From Streptacidiphilus melanogenes (lineage in GTDB: Bacteria; Actinomycetota; Actinomycetes; Streptomycetales; Streptomycetaceae): 64,000 nt of DNA. The notes beneath the pieces are model-generated. The model was given only the letters and a program-made list of their open reading frames with translations, searched no databases and had not been told where the DNA came from. The stretch is from NCBI RefSeq assembly GCF_000787835.1, contig NZ_BBPP01000022.1, forward strand, positions 62,001-126,000, in the 5' to 3' direction. Both the position numbers and the translations under genes were made by a program. Positions 34,569 through 42,515 of this stretch are shown one piece after another; positions within the stretch are counted from its first letter, which is position 1; each line of letters begins with the position of its first letter.

Positions 34569-34964
34569 TCAGGCCTTCTTGGTCTCCCAGAAGATCTTGT
34601 CGATCTCGGCGATCAGGTCGAGCGCCTTCTGGCCGGTCGCCGGGTCGGTGGACGCCTTGGCGGCGGACAGCGCCTTCAGGGTGTCGTTCACCAGCTGGTG
34701 CAGCTGCGGGTACTTCTCGAAGTGGGGCGCCTTGAAGTAGTCGCTCCAGAGGACGGAGACGTGGTGCTTGGCCATCTCCGCGCGCTCCTCCTTGATGACG
34801 GTGGCGCGAGCGCGGAAGTGCGGGTCCTCGTTGGCCTGGTACTTCTCCTGGACGGCCTTGACGGACTCAGCCTCGATACGGGCCTGGGCCGGGTCGTAGA
34901 CGCCGCAGGGCAGGTCGCAGTGAGCGTGGACGGTAACCCGCGGAGCAAAGAGCCGAGAGAACAT
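34569..34964 (-). CDS. sodN: Nickel superoxide dismutase precursor
   Basis: A 131-residue precursor. The nickel hook HCDLPCGVYDPAQARIEAES starts at His15, so a 14-residue propeptide (MFSRLFAPRVTVHA) must be removed, leaving the standard 117-residue mature enzyme. It disproportionates superoxide as a hexamer. AGGAAGGA precedes the ATG. The maturation protease gene sodX is divergent and adjacent. In S. coelicolor sodN is favoured when nickel is present and the Fe-enzyme is repressed through Nur. No Nur site was identified here. Confidence 0.97.
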   Translation of the reverse strand: MFSRLFAPRVTVHAHCDLPCGVYDPAQARIEAESVKAVQEKYQANEDPHFRARATVIKEERAEMAKHHVSVLWSDYFKAPHFEKYPQLHQLVNDTLKALSAAKASTDPATGQKALDLIAEIDKIFWETKKA

Positions 34965-35146
34965 GGGAGTCCTTCCTGTGATCGTCTTCCCAGGAGGAGG
35001 TTACCGCCGAAAGCGCGTCGCTTCGCGTCCACCCCGAGGGCTTAGGACAAAGGTCGTAGCAGTCCCGTCAACGATGATGGACTTGCCCAGTGCGCTTGCG
35101 AAGATGGAAGCGGACGGAGCCGCGAGCAGGGGCGAGGTTGAAGGGG

Positions 35147-35602
35147 ATGGCCGAGCGGATGGGTGACCGCGACGCGCGGGCGCAGTTGCAGGAGCCCCCC
35201 GAGGGGGGGCCGGTGACCGGGAGGTTCGGAGTTCTGCTGGTCGACGGGCCGTCGATGGCGCCCACCCTGTCGCACGGGGACCGGCTGCTCTGCCACTACG
35301 GCGCGCGCGTGCGCGCGGGCTCCGTCGTGGTGGCCCAGCACCCTCTGCGCCAGGACCTTCTCGTGGTCAAACGCGCGGTCGAACGCCGCGCCGCGGGCTG
35401 GTGGCTCCTCTCGGACAACAGCGGGGTCGAGAGCGACAGCCGCGACTACGGGCCGGTGCCCGACGACCTCATCCTCGGCCGCGTCCTGCTCCGCTACACC
35501 CCGAAGCCGGCGTGGCTCGCCCCGCCCCCGTGGTGCCACGGCGCCCTCCGCGTGATGCCTTACGGCATGGCCCGCAGGCTCGGCGACTTCCGCCGGGCGT
35601 GA
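35147..35602 (+). CDS. sodX: Nickel superoxide dismutase maturation protease (S26 family)
   Basis: A 151-residue signal-peptidase-like serine protease that trims the SodN propeptide. The catalytic Ser region is VDGPSMAPTLSHGDRLLC and the catalytic Lys is in DLLVVKRAVE. The GWWLLSDN and DSRDYGPVPDDLILGRVLLRY boxes of type I signal peptidases are intact. There is no membrane anchor, in keeping with a cytoplasmic substrate. The start is uncertain: ATG 35147, ATG 35159 and GTG 35090 are all in frame, and I prefer one of the ATGs because the sequence before them lacks coding character. It is divergent from sodN. Confidence 0.88.
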   Translation: MAERMGDRDARAQLQEPPEGGPVTGRFGVLLVDGPSMAPTLSHGDRLLCHYGARVRAGSVVVAQHPLRQDLLVVKRAVERRAAGWWLLSDNSGVESDSRDYGPVPDDLILGRVLLRYTPKPAWLAPPPWCHGALRVMPYGMARRLGDFRRA

Positions 35603-35634
35603 GCTTCCGCTCCCGCAGGTGGTGGCACTCTGCC

Positions 35635-35740
35635 AGGGGCGCGGCGAACTGCGCGGGCAACCACCGGCGTGCGGATGGCCCCGCGCGTTCGGCGCGCCAC
35701 CTGAGTGGTGAGTGGCTTGTCGCGCAGCCCCCGCGCCCCT
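35635..35740. repeat. Intergenic palindromic element, copy B
   Basis: Starts AGGGGCGCGGCGAACTGCGC and ends GCAGCCCCCGCGCCCCT, with an inner CCACCGGCGTGCGGATGGCC as in the other copies. It lies 32 nt after sodX and just before the 3' end of the convergent CGNR gene. Confidence 0.65.
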
Positions 35741-35746
35741 CGTCGG

Positions 35747-36316
35747 CTACGCCGATGCGGCCTCGCGCTTGCGGGCGCGGTAGGCGGCGACGTTGGCGCG
35801 GGTGGCGCAGCGGTCGCTGCAGTAGCGGCGGCTGCGGTTGGTGGAGGTGTCGAGGTACGCGTTGCGGCAGGGCGCCGCCTGGCAGATGCCGAGGCGGTCC
35901 ACGCCGTGCGCGGTGAGGTGCATGGCCAGGCCCATGCTGGCCAGCGCGGCGTACAGCGCGGTGGCGGTGGGGGCGTTCTCCGCCAGATGCATGTGCCACA
36001 GCGGCGCACCGGTCTCGTCCAGCAGGTCGTGGCCGGAGATGATCGGGCTGACCGGGAACTCGATCAGGAGGCCGTTCAGGAGGCCGACGGCGTGCTCCTG
36101 CTCGCCCTCCGCCGCGGACTCGAAGACGCTGCGCAGACGGGCGCGCACCGCGCGCAGACGGCTGACGTCCGCCTCCTCCGCCAGCTTCACGCCCCGGCCG
36201 CCGGGGCTGAAGATGCGGCGGACCTCCTCGACGTTGGTGAGGACGTCCTTTCCGCGTTCCGGCTCCTCGGTGTTGACCAGCCGGACGGCGAAGTCCGCGT
36301 AGGTGGTGAGTTCCAT
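35747..36316 (-). CDS. CGNR zinc finger regulator (ABATE domain)
   Basis: A 189-residue predicted regulator. The N-terminal ABATE domain begins MELTTYADFAVRLVNTEEPERG. The C-terminal treble-clef CGNR-type finger is GICQAAPCRNAYLDTSTNRSRRYCSDRCATRANVAAYRARK; the eponymous CGNR reads PCRNAYLD here. It likely binds DNA in response to a small ligand. A TGCTAGCA palindrome at 36370-36377, flanked by GTAAT/ATTAC arms, lies 54-61 nt upstream of its start and may be its own operator. Confidence 0.88.
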   Translation of the reverse strand: MELTTYADFAVRLVNTEEPERGKDVLTNVEEVRRIFSPGGRGVKLAEEADVSRLRAVRARLRSVFESAAEGEQEHAVGLLNGLLIEFPVSPIISGHDLLDETGAPLWHMHLAENAPTATALYAALASMGLAMHLTAHGVDRLGICQAAPCRNAYLDTSTNRSRRYCSDRCATRANVAAYRARKREAASA

Positions 36317-36813
36317 GGTCGTCGTCCTAGGGCCAAGAGGGACGGGGAGGAGAACCGGGTAATGAGCCTTGCTAGCACCAGGGTATTACGCTTCCAGGGT
36401 GTGTGTGATGTACCCGACCGAAAGCCGGAACGGGCTCCGCTGCCCACCACGGCACGAGGTGTGCCAAAATCGGCACACGGGTGACCCCCGTCAGTCGAGC
36501 AGGCCCACCGGTTCGGGACCGATCCGGACGTGTGTGCGACCGGAAGCCAGGACAGCGCTCCGGATCGGCATGCACCATTCGCACTCCGGCCGCTCGCCGT
36601 TCGCTCTCGAGTGCTGTTCTGCACCGTTGCATGTGGACGTGATCCGGTCTGTGCGGGCGGATCTCACGACACAACGGAGGAGAAAGCCCCTCCCACCGGG
36701 ACAAAAAGACGAAGCAGCGGCGGCTCGGCCCGGACTAGTGTCGTGACCGGCACGGAACCGGACGCAGAACCAGCTCACCCAAACCCTCAAAGAACGACGA
36801 CGAAGAGGTCCTC
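36317..36813. other. 497-nt intergenic region before malic enzyme
   Basis: Holds the CGNR promoter side (36317-36390) and the malic-enzyme promoter side. A minus-strand frame, 36491-36667, has coding-like third positions over its last 37 codons (PECEWCMPIRSAVLASGRTH, then ending PVGLLD). It is followed 12 nt later by a 7-bp hairpin (GTGTGCC/GGCACAC, 36459-36478). No ribosome site supports a start, so it is not called as a gene. Confidence 0.4.
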
Positions 36814-38007
36814 GTGGCAGCCGAGATCATCAGCCCCCGCTCCATCGACCAGGAGCCGCTCGACCCCGCCTTCGCCCTGCACCGCGGCGGCAAGATGGAG
36901 ATTCGTGCGACGGTCCCGGTCCGTGACGCGGACGACCTTTCTCTCGCCTACACCCCCGGCGTGGCCCGTGTCTGCACGGCCATCGCCGAGCAGCCGGAGC
37001 TGGTCAACGACTACACCTGGAAGTCCAAGGTGGTCGCCGTCGTGACCGACGGCACCGCGGTGCTGGGCCTCGGGGACATCGGTCCGGAGGCGTCCCTGCC
37101 CGTCATGGAGGGCAAGGCGATCCTGTTCAAGCAGTTCGGCGGCGTCGACGCGGTGCCGATCGCGCTGGACACCAAGGACGTGGACGAGATCATCGAGACG
37201 GTCGTCCGCCTCGCTCCGTCCTTCGGCGGGGTGAACCTGGAGGACATCTCCGCCCCGCGCTGCTTCGAGATCGAGCGCCGCCTGCAGGAGGCGCTGGACA
37301 TCCCGATTTTCCACGACGACCAGCACGGCACCGCCGTGGTCACCCTGGCCGCGCTGCGCAACGCCGCCAAGCTGACCGGTCGCACCCTGGCCGACCTCCG
37401 CGCTGTCATCTCCGGCGCCGGCGCGGCAGGCATCGCCATCGCCAAGATCCTCGTCGGGGCCGGCATCGGCGACGTCGCCCTCTGCGACCGCCAGGGCGTC
37501 GTGCACGTCGGCCGCACCGACCTGACCGACGTCAAGCGCGAGATCGCCGAGCTCACCAACCGCGGCGGTCTGACCGGCTCGCTCGCGGACGTGCTCGAGG
37601 GCGCGGACGTCTTCATCGGCGTCTCCGGCGGCACCGTGCCGGAGGAGGCCGTCGCGAAGATGGCGAAGGACTGCTTCGTCTTCGCCATGGCCAACCCGAA
37701 CCCCGAGGTTCACCCGGACGTGGCGCACAAGTACGCCGCGGTGGTTGCCACCGGTCGCTCGGACTACCCGAACCAGATCAACAACGTGCTGGCGTTCCCG
37801 GGCATCTTCGCCGGCGCGCTCCAGGTGCGGGCGTCCCGCATCACCGAGGGCATGAAGATCGCCGCGGCCGACGCACTGGCCGGCCTGGTCGGTGAGGAGC
37901 TCTCCGCCGCCAAGGTCATCCCGAGCCCCTTCGACGAGCGCGTCGCCCCGGCCGTCACCAAGGCCGTCGCCGAGGCCGCCCGCGCCGAGGGCGTCGCCCG
38001 GATCTGA
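36814..38007 (+). CDS. NAD(P)-dependent malic enzyme
   Basis: A 397-residue bacterial short-form malic enzyme that decarboxylates malate to pyruvate. The malic N-domain has [12 protein letters not shown] and the catalytic Lys in [22 protein letters not shown]. The metal-binding acidic pair is in [11 protein letters not shown] and [12 protein letters not shown]. The nucleotide-binding fold is [16 protein letters not shown]. From memory this corresponds to the NADP-type enzyme SCO5261; the cofactor cannot be settled by eye. Starts at a GTG with GAAGAGG upstream. Confidence 0.93.
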   Translation: MAAEIISPRSIDQEPLDPAFALHRGGKMEIRATVPVRDADDLSLAYTPGVARVCTAIAEQPELVNDYTWKSKVVAVVTDGTAVLGLGDIGPEASLPVMEGKAILFKQFGGVDAVPIALDTKDVDEIIETVVRLAPSFGGVNLEDISAPRCFEIERRLQEALDIPIFHDDQHGTAVVTLAALRNAAKLTGRTLADLRAVISGAGAAGIAIAKILVGAGIGDVALCDRQGVVHVGRTDLTDVKREIAELTNRGGLTGSLADVLEGADVFIGVSGGTVPEEAVAKMAKDCFVFAMANPNPEVHPDVAHKYAAVVATGRSDYPNQINNVLAFPGIFAGALQVRASRITEGMKIAAADALAGLVGEELSAAKVIPSPFDERVAPAVTKAVAEAARAEGVARI

Positions 38008-38094
38008 CCGCTCCTTCTACAGGTTCACTCACTCGCCCGTCGCGGAGCCATAGATCACACTGTGGCGCGGTTCCGTGGCGGGCGAGCGCGGTTC

Positions 38095-38100
38095 TAGGGT
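38095..38100 (+). promoter_or_regulatory. -10 element of the oxidoreductase gene
   Basis: TAGGGT ends 6 nt before the ATG at 38107; TTCCGT lies 18 nt further upstream. This is a leaderless arrangement. Confidence 0.55.
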
Positions 38101-38106
38101 CGAGGC

Positions 38107-39069
38107 ATGTTCGCCGCCTATGCCGCACGTATCGCCCCGGACGACCCGCTCAGCGGCCTGGAGCTCGGGGAGCGCCCCGAGCCGGAGGCCCGGCCTGGGT
38201 GGAGTGTCGTCACCGTCAAGGCCGCCTCGCTCAACCACCACGACCTGTGGTCGCTGCGCGGCGTCGGCCTGCCGGCAGAGAAGCTGCCGATGATCCTCGG
38301 GTGCGACGCCGCGGGCTTCGACGAGGACGGCAACGAGGTCGTCCTGCACTCCGTCATCGGCCAGACCGGTCACGGAGTCGGCCCCAAGGAGCCCCGCTCG
38401 ATCCTGACCGAGCACTACCAGGGCAGCTTCGCCGAGAAGGTCGCCGTGCCGACCTGGAACCTGCTGCCCAAGCCGGCCGGGCTCTCCTTCGAGGAGGCCG
38501 CGTGCCTGCCGACGGCGTGGCTGACGGCGTACCGGATGCTCTTCACCAACGCGGGCGTGAAGCCCGGTGACACCGTCCTGGTGCAGGGCGCGGGCGGCGG
38601 CGTCGCCACCGCGCTGATCGTTCTCGGCAAGGCGGCCGGGCTGCGGGTCTGGGCCACCAGCCGCGACGAGGCCAAGGGCGCCCGCGCCGTGGAAACGGGG
38701 GCGGACGCCTGGTTCCCCAGCGGCGCGCGGCTGCCGGAGCGCGTGGACGCCGTGATGGAGACCGTGGGCGCGGCCACCTGGTCCCACTCCATCAAGTCGC
38801 TGCGCCCGGGCGGCACGCTGGTCATCTCCGGCGCGACGAGCGGCCCCAACCCGCCCGCGGCGGAGCTGACGCGGATCTTCTTCCTGGAGCTGAAGGTCGT
38901 CGGCTCGACCATGGGCACGAAGGAGGAGCTGGCACAGCTCCTGTCCTTCTGCCAGACGACGGGCGTCCGCCCGGTCATCGACTCCGTCCTCCCGCTGGCC
39001 GAGGCCCGCGAGGGCTTCGCCCGCATCGAGAAGGGCGACGTCTTCGGCAAGATCGTGCTGAAGCCGTAG
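38107..39069 (+). CDS. Zinc-independent quinone oxidoreductase-like alcohol dehydrogenase
   Basis: A 320-residue MDR-superfamily protein. The GroES-like half contains VKAASLNHHDLWSLRG and LGCDAAGF; the nucleotide-binding half has VLVQGAGGGVATALIVLGKAAG and a LVISGATSG turn. The four-Cys structural zinc lobe and the usual catalytic-zinc Cys are missing, which points to the quinone/enone-reductase branch using NADPH. It lies 99 nt after the malic enzyme, with its own probable promoter. Confidence 0.9.
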   Translation: MFAAYAARIAPDDPLSGLELGERPEPEARPGWSVVTVKAASLNHHDLWSLRGVGLPAEKLPMILGCDAAGFDEDGNEVVLHSVIGQTGHGVGPKEPRSILTEHYQGSFAEKVAVPTWNLLPKPAGLSFEEAACLPTAWLTAYRMLFTNAGVKPGDTVLVQGAGGGVATALIVLGKAAGLRVWATSRDEAKGARAVETGADAWFPSGARLPERVDAVMETVGAATWSHSIKSLRPGGTLVISGATSGPNPPAAELTRIFFLELKVVGSTMGTKEELAQLLSFCQTTGVRPVIDSVLPLAEAREGFARIEKGDVFGKIVLKP

Positions 39070-39081
39070 ACCGCACATCCC

Positions 39082-39190
39082 TGAGGGGCGCGGGGAACCG
39101 CGCGAGCAACCACCCGTGTGCTGATGGCCCTGCTCGCTCAGCGAGTTCGCCACGCAGGGCGGCGTGTCCCGCAGTTTCCCGCGCCCCCGG
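39082..39190. repeat. Intergenic palindromic element, copy C
   Basis: Starts TGAGGGGCGCGGGGAACCGC and ends TTTCCCGCGCCCCCGG, 12 nt after the oxidoreductase stop and 9 nt before the stop of the convergent PadR gene. The inner palindrome (CCACCC ... GATGGCCC) is degenerate. Confidence 0.65.
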
Positions 39191-39199
39191 GGAGTGCGA

Positions 39200-40204
39200 C
39201 TACCGCCTGCGGAGACGCGCTGCCGCGTCGGCCAGGACCGTGCGGGCGTGCTGGAGGGATTCCGGGGTTACGCCCGTGTCGCGGGCGGCGTCGCGGACCT
39301 CGTCGCGGAAGCGGTCCAGCAGGCCGGAGAGCTCGCGCAGCGGCTCGCCCTGGGCGTCGACCCGCGTCCACGGCGGGAGGTCCTGCGGCGTGGTGTCGTG
39401 GGGCGTTGTGTCGTGGGGTGTGGCGTCCTGCGGGGCGCCGTTGCCCGGTGTGGTCGGTGGCGGCGCGTCGGTCGGCGCACCCGCCGGCGGTGTCCAACGG
39501 GACGGATCCGCAAGGCCGCTGAGGGTCTTGGTGAGCTCGGAGAGCCCCTCGGACAGGCCCGAGGGCCAGTCGCCGGTGCGGACGTGCGCCTTGATCTGTT
39601 CGCCGATCCGCTGGGCCTCGCGCCGGGCCTGCTCGCGCACCGCGCGGGCCTGCTCCTTGGCCTGTCGGGCCTCCTCCTTCGCGGAGCGGGCCTGCTCCTT
39701 GGCCTCGCGCGTCTGCTCCGTGGCCTGCTCCTTGGCCTCGCGCCACTCCTCCTTGGCACGCTGCCAGGCCTCGCGGTCGGTGCGCCAGTTGTCCTCGCCG
39801 AAGCGGGTCTGACGGCGCGACTCCCGGGCGGCGCGGCGCATCTCCTCGCGCAGATCCTGCGCGGAGTCGCGGACGTCCTCGCGGATCTGGTCGGCGAGTT
39901 GGGAGACGGAGTCGTGGATCTCGGCCTCCAGCTCGGCGAGTTCGACCGCACGGGCCTCCAACTCGGCGTGGCCGGCCGCGGTGATCCGGTAGACCTTGCG
40001 GCCGCCCTCCATCGAGTGCTCGACCAGGCCCTCCTGCTCCAGCTTGGCCAGGCGCGGGTAGACCGTCCCGGCGGAGGGGGCGTAGAGCCCGTGGAAGCGC
40101 TCCTCCAGTAGCCGTATCACCTCGTAGCCGTGGCGCGGCGCCTCGTCCAGGAGCTTGAGCAGGTACAGGCGCAGGCGCCCATGGGCGAACACGGGGCGGC
40201 TCAT
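39200..40204 (-). CDS. PadR-family regulator with long coiled coil
   Basis: A 334-residue regulator, about three times the size of a minimal PadR. The winged helix (about 1-85: LYLLKLLDEAPRHGYEVIRLLEE and YPRLAKLEQEGLVEH) is followed by a very long charged coiled coil (about 90-220, EAKEQA-type heptads), a proline/threonine linker with PHDTTPHDTTPQD repeats, and a short C-terminal helical part. The ATG overlaps the stop of the DUF4097 gene (ATGA), so the two are one operon with the DUF4097 gene first. It probably represses the operon from the tandem TATATCGCG sites upstream. Confidence 0.9.
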   Translation of the reverse strand: MSRPVFAHGRLRLYLLKLLDEAPRHGYEVIRLLEERFHGLYAPSAGTVYPRLAKLEQEGLVEHSMEGGRKVYRITAAGHAELEARAVELAELEAEIHDSVSQLADQIREDVRDSAQDLREEMRRAARESRRQTRFGEDNWRTDREAWQRAKEEWREAKEQATEQTREAKEQARSAKEEARQAKEQARAVREQARREAQRIGEQIKAHVRTGDWPSGLSEGLSELTKTLSGLADPSRWTPPAGAPTDAPPPTTPGNGAPQDATPHDTTPHDTTPQDLPPWTRVDAQGEPLRELSGLLDRFRDEVRDAARDTGVTPESLQHARTVLADAAARLRRR

Positions 40205-41130
40205 GCCTCGTCAGCCCCCTTCTGGTGGTCGATCGCAAGCGGGGCGGAGTCGGAGGGCGTGGCGTCCGTGGGCGTGCCGTCGGTGGGCGTCGCGTCCTGC
40301 GGGCCGTCCTCGTCGTCAGGGCGGCGCAGCACCGCGACGGAACCGGAGACCGTGGTGATCTTCAGGCGGCTGGTGCCCGAGCCCAGGGTGCCGGTGATGC
40401 GCTTGGCCCCCCAGTTGCTGCTGACCTGGAGCTGGTCGAAGGAGGAGGAGACGGAGCCGCTGGTGGTGTCGGCCCGGACCTGCGTGTCTGCGGGGGCGGG
40501 GATGCGGACGGCCACCTCGCCGGAGACATTGGTGAGCTCCACGTCGGCGGCCGCCGGACGGTCGAGGTCGACCGTCATCGCGCCGCTGACGCTGTTGGCC
40601 TTCAGCGCGCCGCTGGTTCCGGCGAAGACGGTGAGCGCGCCGGAGACAGTGTTGATCTTAAGCCCTCCGGAGGTCCCGTGGGCCTCGACCGTGCCGGAAA
40701 CCGTGTTCGCGTCGACCGGACCGCTCACCCGGACCAGCGTGACGCCACCGCTGGCGGTGTTGGCGTGGACCCGGCCGGCGATGCCGGACACGACTGTGTC
40801 GGACGAGGCCGAGCCGACCTCGACGTCGACGCCCGCGGGGACGACGAGGGAGACCACGGCCCGGCGCTTCTGGCGCCAGCCCTCGATCAAGCGGGTGAGG
40901 GACTTCCACTGGAAGTCCTTCCACTGGAGATCCTCGTACGTGATCAACAACTCCCCGTCGTCCACCGTGACCTCGAGCGGAGCGCCGTCGATCTCCGAGA
41001 CCTCCAGCCGGGCCGGCGCCTCGCCGGCCACGACGTTGACCGCGCCGGCGAGTGTGCGCACCTTGACCCGTCGCACCGGCTCGCCGAAGGTGATCTTCTG
41101 CGGCGTGCTGACGGTCCACTTCTCGGACAT
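40201..41130 (-). CDS. DUF4097 beta-strand repeat protein
   Basis: A 309-residue protein with the repeating beta-strand pattern of DUF4097 (successive NTVSGxxxV, NSVSGAMTV, NVSGEVAV, DTTSGSVSS units, residues about 110-270). This predicts a right-handed beta-solenoid like bactofilin/LiaG-type adhesin folds. The C-terminus has TPTDGTPTDATPSD repeats similar in style to those in its PadR partner. No signal peptide is seen. GGGGAG precedes the ATG. DUF4097 with PadR is a common actinobacterial pair of unknown function, possibly tied to envelope stress (inference). Confidence 0.88.
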   Translation of the reverse strand: MSEKWTVSTPQKITFGEPVRRVKVRTLAGAVNVVAGEAPARLEVSEIDGAPLEVTVDDGELLITYEDLQWKDFQWKSLTRLIEGWRQKRRAVVSLVVPAGVDVEVGSASSDTVVSGIAGRVHANTASGGVTLVRVSGPVDANTVSGTVEAHGTSGGLKINTVSGALTVFAGTSGALKANSVSGAMTVDLDRPAAADVELTNVSGEVAVRIPAPADTQVRADTTSGSVSSSFDQLQVSSNWGAKRITGTLGSGTSRLKITTVSGSVAVLRRPDDEDGPQDATPTDGTPTDATPSDSAPLAIDHQKGADEA

Positions 41131-41171
41131 GCCTGACTCCCCGTGGAACGACTGATGGATGCCTGTCGTTA

Positions 41172-41213
41172 TTCACGATATATCGCGCCGGTGGAGAGTC
41201 AAGCTATATCGCG
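41172..41213. promoter_or_regulatory. Tandem TATATCGCG operator of the DUF4097-PadR operon
   Basis: TATATCGCG occurs twice (41179-41187 and 41205-41213), 26 bp apart; the first copy is part of the CGATATATCG palindrome. This A+T-rich patch sits 42-83 nt before the operon start in otherwise GC-rich DNA, as expected for PadR autoregulation. Confidence 0.6.
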
Positions 41214-41251
41214 AAACTCAGGGTCGCGTCCGGGTAGACCCTTACTCGTCC

Positions 41252-41434
41252 CTACTCGTCGTCGTCCTCGTCGTCGAGCCGGGCCAGCCAGGTGGCCAGG
41301 CGCTCGACCGGCACCTCGAACTCGGGGTTGATGTCGACGAACTCCTGCAGCCGGTCGGCCAGCCAGTCGAAGCTGACCTCCTCCTCGCCACGGCGGCTCT
41401 GCAGTTCCTCGATGCCTCGGTCGGTGAAGTACAC
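41252..41434 (-). CDS. DUF6104-type small protein
   Basis: A 60-residue acidic protein: MYFTDRGIEELQSRRGEEEV, then FDWLADRLQEFVDINPEFE, and a DDEDDDE end. AGGAGAG is well placed before the ATG. It is a small conserved actinobacterial protein that I recall as DUF6104, of unknown function. There is no membrane segment. Confidence 0.8.
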   Translation of the reverse strand: MYFTDRGIEELQSRRGEEEVSFDWLADRLQEFVDINPEFEVPVERLATWLARLDDEDDDE

Positions 41435-41537
41435 GTGGTCTCTCCTGCGAAAACGGATACTGGCCGAAGCGTACGTCAGACGGCGCCCAGGCCGGTCCCG
41501 GACTGATGGGTCTCCTGTTGGACAGCCCTGCCGTCGC

Positions 41538-42128
41538 TCAGCCCCGGGCCCTGCGGGCGAGGGCCTCGTAGCGCTCCTGCGCCTCTGTCAGCGCGGCCCG
41601 GGCCGGGCGCTCCTCCGGGAGGTCGCGTCCGAGGGACACCCCGGGGAGCCAGGACAGCACGAAGCCGAACGCCACCGGGCCGGTCACCGGAAGCAGCAGC
41701 AGGAGGAGGATGATCCGCAGCCTGAGCAGCCGGAACAGCCAGGGTCGGCGGCTGATCACGGCCGCCCGCTGGGCGCGCAGCTCCTCCCGGGTCAGCGTGC
41801 TGCGGTTCAGGGCCAGCGCCTCGCGGACGCCGAAGCCGAAACCCACCACTGCCAGCGCGCCCATGCCGGCGAAGGTCGCCGTGCGGGCGCCGGAGGACAG
41901 GTGCGAGGCGGCCACCGCGTAGAAGGCGGATCCCGCGAACACGGCCAGCAGCAGCACGATGAAGCAGCGCCCCACGAAGAGCAGCACCCGCCGGGTCCAG
42001 TAGGCGGGGCCCCGCTCAACCCAGGTCGTGCCGAGGTACTGCACCCGCTTCGGCTCCGGGGCGGGCAGGCCCGCCAGGCCCGCGGTGCCGGTGCGGCCCG
42101 CGTGGTCAGAAGAGGCTGGTGACGCCAT
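41538..42128 (-). CDS. Membrane protein of unknown function
   Basis: A 196-residue protein with three predicted transmembrane segments: RRVLLFVGRCFIVLLLAVFAG (about 47-70), a middle segment around ATFAGMGALAVVGFGFG, and LLRLRIILLLLLLPVTGPV. The flanks are basic and the C-terminus is charged (TEAQERYEALARRARG). The start is the ATG at 42128, inside the end of the next upstream gene (23 nt overlap). No family is recognised. Confidence 0.75.
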   Translation of the reverse strand: MASPASSDHAGRTGTAGLAGLPAPEPKRVQYLGTTWVERGPAYWTRRVLLFVGRCFIVLLLAVFAGSAFYAVAASHLSSGARTATFAGMGALAVVGFGFGVREALALNRSTLTREELRAQRAAVISRRPWLFRLLRLRIILLLLLLPVTGPVAFGFVLSWLPGVSLGRDLPEERPARAALTEAQERYEALARRARG

Positions 42129-42354
42129 GCCAGAGTCCCTTCGCGTCATCGGCGATGCTTTTGCCCGTTCCCTTGACGACATCCCAGCTACCGTGGGCCA
42201 GTGCGGCGTGCGTCCAGGACCAACCCTCGTCATGGTCCAGCTTGGCCTCGAAGCCGGCGCCCACGAGCGCGGCCGCCACATCCACGACGGGCGTGTCCAT
42301 GAGAAAGTCCGGAGCATAAGCCATCTGATGGGCCGTCGACCCGCTCGTGGTCAT
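42106..42354 (-). CDS. Small hypothetical protein
   Basis: An 82-residue reading frame: MTTSGSTAHQMAYAPDFLMD, VVDVAAALVGAGFEAKLDHD, ending SIADDAKGLWHGVTSLF. Its composition is lower in GC than its neighbours, but the sequence looks protein-like (a hydrophobic helix, Trp residues and an amphipathic end). It overlaps the following membrane protein gene by 23 nt, suggesting coupling. AGGGAG lies 11 nt before the ATG. No homologue is known to me. Confidence 0.55.
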   Translation of the reverse strand: MTTSGSTAHQMAYAPDFLMDTPVVDVAAALVGAGFEAKLDHDEGWSWTHAALAHGSWDVVKGTGKSIADDAKGLWHGVTSLF

Positions 42355-42515
42355 GCGCGCGTCACTCCCTGCCGTGTTCAGCTCCTCGCACGATCGATGC
42401 TATCCACGGCGTATGAGCCGGAAGGTAAGAGCCGCCCCACGCGGCCCCGGGAACGCAAGGGCCCCGGCCACCCGAGGGGTGACCGGGGCCGGATGCCAGG
42501 CCTCAGCGGGCTACG

